Source: Sunxiuqinia indica (GTDB lineage Bacteria; Bacteroidota; Bacteroidia; Bacteroidales; Prolixibacteraceae). From it: a DNA stretch of 64,000 nucleotides. The DNA is taken from contig NZ_WVEM01000016.1 of NCBI RefSeq assembly GCF_009847015.1, positions 1-64,000 on the forward strand, given 5' to 3'. Below are positions 61,920 to 64,000 of the stretch, in pieces. Under the pieces are notes generated by a model. It was not told the origin of the DNA. It saw only the letters and a program-made list of their open reading frames with translations, and searched no databases. Every line of letters starts with the position of its first letter. Position 1 is the first letter of the stretch. Position numbers and translations under genes: made by a program.

Positions 61920-61968
61920 GGAATTTCCCTTTGCATACGTTACTGTCAGATAAAATGAATACCAACGT

Positions 61969-62535
61969 ATGAAATATTTAATAGTAGGACTAGGAAATCC
62001 GGGTAGTGAATATGAAAATACCCGGCACAACATAGGATTTAAAATATTGGACGCTCTAGCTGATGCGTCCAATATTGTTTTTAGCGATAAGCGTTATGGC
62101 TTTATTGCTGAATACAAATTCAAGGGGCGAACATTTGTTTTGCTGAAGCCAACCACTTTTATGAATTTGAGTGGAAAGGCTGTGAATTATTGGTTGCAGA
62201 AGGAGAAGATAAGTTTCGACAATCTTTTGATTCTGACCGATGACTTGGCGCTGCCTTTTGGTACGCTTCGCTTACGTGCCAAAGGTGGAGATGCCGGACA
62301 CAATGGTCTTAAAGATATCCAACAGGTAATGGGGCGAAGCGACTATGCCCGACTTCGATTTGGTATTGGTAGTGATTTTCGTCCTGGGCAGCAGGTGGAT
62401 TATGTGCTTGAAGAATGGAGCAAAGACGAAGCTGCTGAACTGCCTCTGAAAATAGATACCTGTATAGAAATTATCAAAAGCTACGGCACAATTGGTGTTG
62501 CCCGGACAATGAATCAATTCAATAAACGAAAATGA
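61969..62535 (+). CDS. pth: Peptidyl-tRNA hydrolase
   Basis: The 188-residue enzyme has LIVGLGNPGSEYENTRHNIGF (His20 active site) near the start, PTTFMNLSGKAV near 61-72, LTDDLALPFGTLRLRAKGGDAGHNGLKDI split around 86-116 and DYARLRFGIGSDFRPGQQVDYVLE near 126. It frees tRNA from peptidyl-tRNA released by stalled ribosomes. It precedes an S4-domain gene with a 1-base gap. Confidence 0.96.
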   Translation: MKYLIVGLGNPGSEYENTRHNIGFKILDALADASNIVFSDKRYGFIAEYKFKGRTFVLLKPTTFMNLSGKAVNYWLQKEKISFDNLLILTDDLALPFGTLRLRAKGGDAGHNGLKDIQQVMGRSDYARLRFGIGSDFRPGQQVDYVLEEWSKDEAAELPLKIDTCIEIIKSYGTIGVARTMNQFNKRK

Positions 62536-62536
62536 C

Positions 62537-62920
62537 ATGGGTGATCAGGTTCGTGTTGATAAATGGCTATGGGCTGTGCGGGTATTTAAAACCAGAAGTG
62601 CAGCAACAGAAGCCGTTAAGAAAGGTCGGATTTCAATTGACGATTTGCCCGTAAAACCATCGCGAAACATAAAAATAGGGGACGTTATTAAAGTTCGTAA
62701 ATCTCCGGTAACCTATAGTTATAAGGTATTAAAACTCGCAGGGAAACGAATGGGGGCGAAGCTTATTGATGACTTTGTGGAGGATGTAACACCAAAAGAA
62801 GAGCTGGAAATACTGGAAGTGCAAAAGAATATGGGTTGGTTTAACCGTCAACGTGGAACAGGCCGCCCAACAAAAAAGGAAAGAAGAGATTTAGATGACT
62901 TCTTTCAAGGAGACGAGTAA
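62537..62920 (+). CDS. S4-domain RNA-binding protein (HslR type)
   Basis: The 127-residue basic protein has an N-terminal S4 domain: VRVDKWLWAVRVFKTRSAATEAVKKGRISIDDLPVKPSRNIKIGDVIKVRK split across residues 5-55. The C-terminal part is charged with RQRGTGRPTKKERRDLDDF. HslR-like S4 proteins bind tRNA or 50S-associated peptidyl-tRNA under heat stress in E. coli. Co-transcribed with pth (1-base gap) and the DUF4924 gene (2-base gap). Confidence 0.92.
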   Translation: MGDQVRVDKWLWAVRVFKTRSAATEAVKKGRISIDDLPVKPSRNIKIGDVIKVRKSPVTYSYKVLKLAGKRMGAKLIDDFVEDVTPKEELEILEVQKNMGWFNRQRGTGRPTKKERRDLDDFFQGDE

Positions 62921-62922
62921 TC

Positions 62923-63465
62923 ATGTTAATTGCCAAAGAAAAAAGGAAGACAAATATTGCAGAGTATATTCTATACCTGTGGCAGGTTGAGGATTTGCTG
63001 CGCGCATTGAAATTTGATCTTGATCAAATTGGCAAAAGTTTAGTTTCCCGGTTTGATGTTGATGACGATACGCGTCTCGAAATTTTCGATTGGTACCGTA
63101 ATTTGGCTACCATGATGGAGAAGGAACGAGTTACAAAGACCGGACATTTGCAGTTTATCCTGAACTTGATTGATGATCTGAATGAATTTCACATCAAGCT
63201 ATTGCAAACAGGCAAGGATCGTCAGTACCCTGCATTATTTCAACTAGCTAAACCCGTGTTGAACGAATTTAAATCAAAGAGCCTGGAAAAGGAGGATAAC
63301 GATATTCGATTGGGATTTCAAGCTTTGTACAGCATTATTCTATTGCGCCTGCAAAACAAGGAGATTTCCGCTACTACACAATCTGCTGTCGACCATATTA
63401 GTAAACTGATGGGGCATTTGTCTGCCCGTTATCTTCAGCACGAGCGAGGCAAATTCGAGTTTTAG
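62923..63465 (+). CDS. DUF4924-family protein
   Basis: The 180-residue helical protein begins MLIAKEKRKTNIAEYILYLWQVEDLLRALKFDLDQI split over residues 1-36, the signature of DUF4924, and is then mainly amphipathic helices with an aromatic/Leu-rich centre (LGFQALYSIILLRLQNKEI). Found in Bacteroidota next to pth and S4-domain genes; function unknown. Its last bases overlap the convergent DCC-family gene by 4. Confidence 0.88.
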   Translation: MLIAKEKRKTNIAEYILYLWQVEDLLRALKFDLDQIGKSLVSRFDVDDDTRLEIFDWYRNLATMMEKERVTKTGHLQFILNLIDDLNEFHIKLLQTGKDRQYPALFQLAKPVLNEFKSKSLEKEDNDIRLGFQALYSIILLRLQNKEISATTQSAVDHISKLMGHLSARYLQHERGKFEF

Positions 63466-63869
63466 AGAAAACGATCTTTGTCGTCGGCTGATGGAATCAT
63501 ACAGCTGTTTCGTTTTCCAAACCAATGAAAACGATTTTTAGCAACCCACCGATAGATTTGATCGCGCCACTTTCGTGGAAGTATTTTAAATACCAGTGCG
63601 AGTTTAAAAAAACCTCCCAGCTCGTTTGCAATACCCAAGGCTGCGTTCGATTGGATATAGTAATGTTTATTTTGAATTAGAATAATTGAATCAATGCCTG
63701 AAGGGATATTGAATTGATCGATTAATTCTCGGCCTGCGTCACTGCTTAACGGACAAAATAAAAACTTCTTTTCGTTGTCATGCTTTAGAATCGTCTGCAC
63801 CGACCGACTGCATAAATGGCAGTATCCGTCAAACAGGACAATGCTTTTAGGCTTGGGAATTTGAATCAT
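63462..63869 (-). CDS. DCC-family thiol-disulfide oxidoreductase-like protein (DUF393)
   Basis: The 135-residue protein has the family motif VLFDGYCHLCSRSVQTIL (CxxC near residues 17-20) after a short start, then ILIQNKHYYIQSNAALGIANELGG and a C-terminal RDQIYRWVAKNRFHWFGKR basic segment. DCC proteins are thioredoxin-like and sometimes membrane associated; substrate unknown. Its start ATGA overlaps the stop of the upstream amidase gene, so both are translated from one transcript. Confidence 0.9.
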   Translation of the reverse strand: MIQIPKPKSIVLFDGYCHLCSRSVQTILKHDNEKKFLFCPLSSDAGRELIDQFNIPSGIDSIILIQNKHYYIQSNAALGIANELGGFFKLALVFKILPRKWRDQIYRWVAKNRFHWFGKRNSCMIPSADDKDRFL

Positions 63870-64000
63870 TTGTTGTTTTTAAAATCGAGCAATAAACCTT
63901 CGGCAAGCCAGTTTGCTAGTGCTTGCCGATTATTGTTGCGTATAAATCTTTGCTGATCGCGATAGTGATTGATATTTCCCAATTCAATAAAAACGGCGGG
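63866..64000 (-). CDS. C-terminus of N-acetylmuramoyl-L-alanine amidase, cut by window end
   Basis: The minus-strand frame reads PAVFIELGNINHYRDQQRFI, then a helical NRQALANWLAEGLLLDF tail, ending TGA at 63866-63868. PAVxxELGxIxN with the Glu is the C-terminal catalytic segment of amidase_3 (AmiC-type) enzymes that cut the MurNAc-L-Ala bond of peptidoglycan. Only 44 residues are inside the window. The stop shares ATGA with the start of the DCC gene. Confidence 0.85.
   Translation of the reverse strand, partial: PAVFIELGNINHYRDQQRFIRNNNRQALANWLAEGLLLDFKNNK

Overview
The window reads as chromosomal DNA of a Bacteroidota bacterium, probably class Bacteroidia and perhaps order Marinilabiliales (the order is inference). 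Grounds: many upstream regions carry the Bacteroidota -7 box (TAnnTTTG); small families typical of the phylum are present (DUF4252, DUF4412, DUF4924, Cpn10-like co-chaperonin, ECF sigma/membrane-protein operons); and the core genes hup, ychF, smpB, miaA, map, udk, engB, prs, rplY and pth are of Bacteroidota type. Gene density is normal except in the first 4.5 kb.

Layout. 1-4,500: eroded accessory DNA with gene debris, an orphan LutA-like Fe-S protein, tRNA-Trp, and a dead IS3-family remnant joining stumps of two unrelated genes (a LuxR-type HTH regulator and a sulfatase), then tRNA-Ser and hup. 5,000-7,800: an ECF sigma / membrane protein / DUF4252 operon and an outer-membrane barrel. 8,100-13,400: a hybrid histidine kinase with Hpt domain, an NtrC-type sigma-54 activator, and a membrane-anchored coiled-coil protein with a textbook sigma-54 promoter; a second sigma-54-like site lies upstream of the activator gene. 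13,500-17,700: mixed envelope and metabolic genes. 17,700-21,000: a stress-type cluster (Rho-N-like protein, DJ-1/PfpI, CsbD, PA2169-type protein, nitroreductase) with two decayed members, one of them a topoisomerase IB remnant. 21,200-22,800: a second ECF sigma operon. 23,000-28,000: ychF, asnB, a ferredoxin and an EamA transporter.

28,000-34,000 (minus strand) is a four-gene operon: a free-standing ATP-grasp protein resembling the C-terminal half of bifunctional GshF, a plant/alphaproteobacterial-type glutamate-cysteine ligase, and two half-size ABC exporters whose motifs predict a heterodimer with one degenerate ATP site. It looks like a hybrid glutathione pathway tied to an exporter.

34,200-48,500 is an alpha-glucan/trehalose block: glgX divergent from treZ-glgE-treS/maltokinase fusion-glgB-treY. 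TreY and TreZ turn glucan into trehalose; TreS, maltokinase, GlgE and GlgB turn trehalose back into branched glucan; GlgX debranches. No glgA or glgC lies in the window.

48,500-64,000 is mostly housekeeping: DUF4412 protein, smpB, miaA, acyl-ACP thioesterase, map, a histidine kinase, a Cpn10-like protein, an aminotransferase, an exonuclease, udk, manA, engB, prs, rplY, pth, an S4-domain protein, DUF4924, a DCC-family protein, and the 3' end of an N-acetylmuramoyl-L-alanine amidase gene cut by the window edge.
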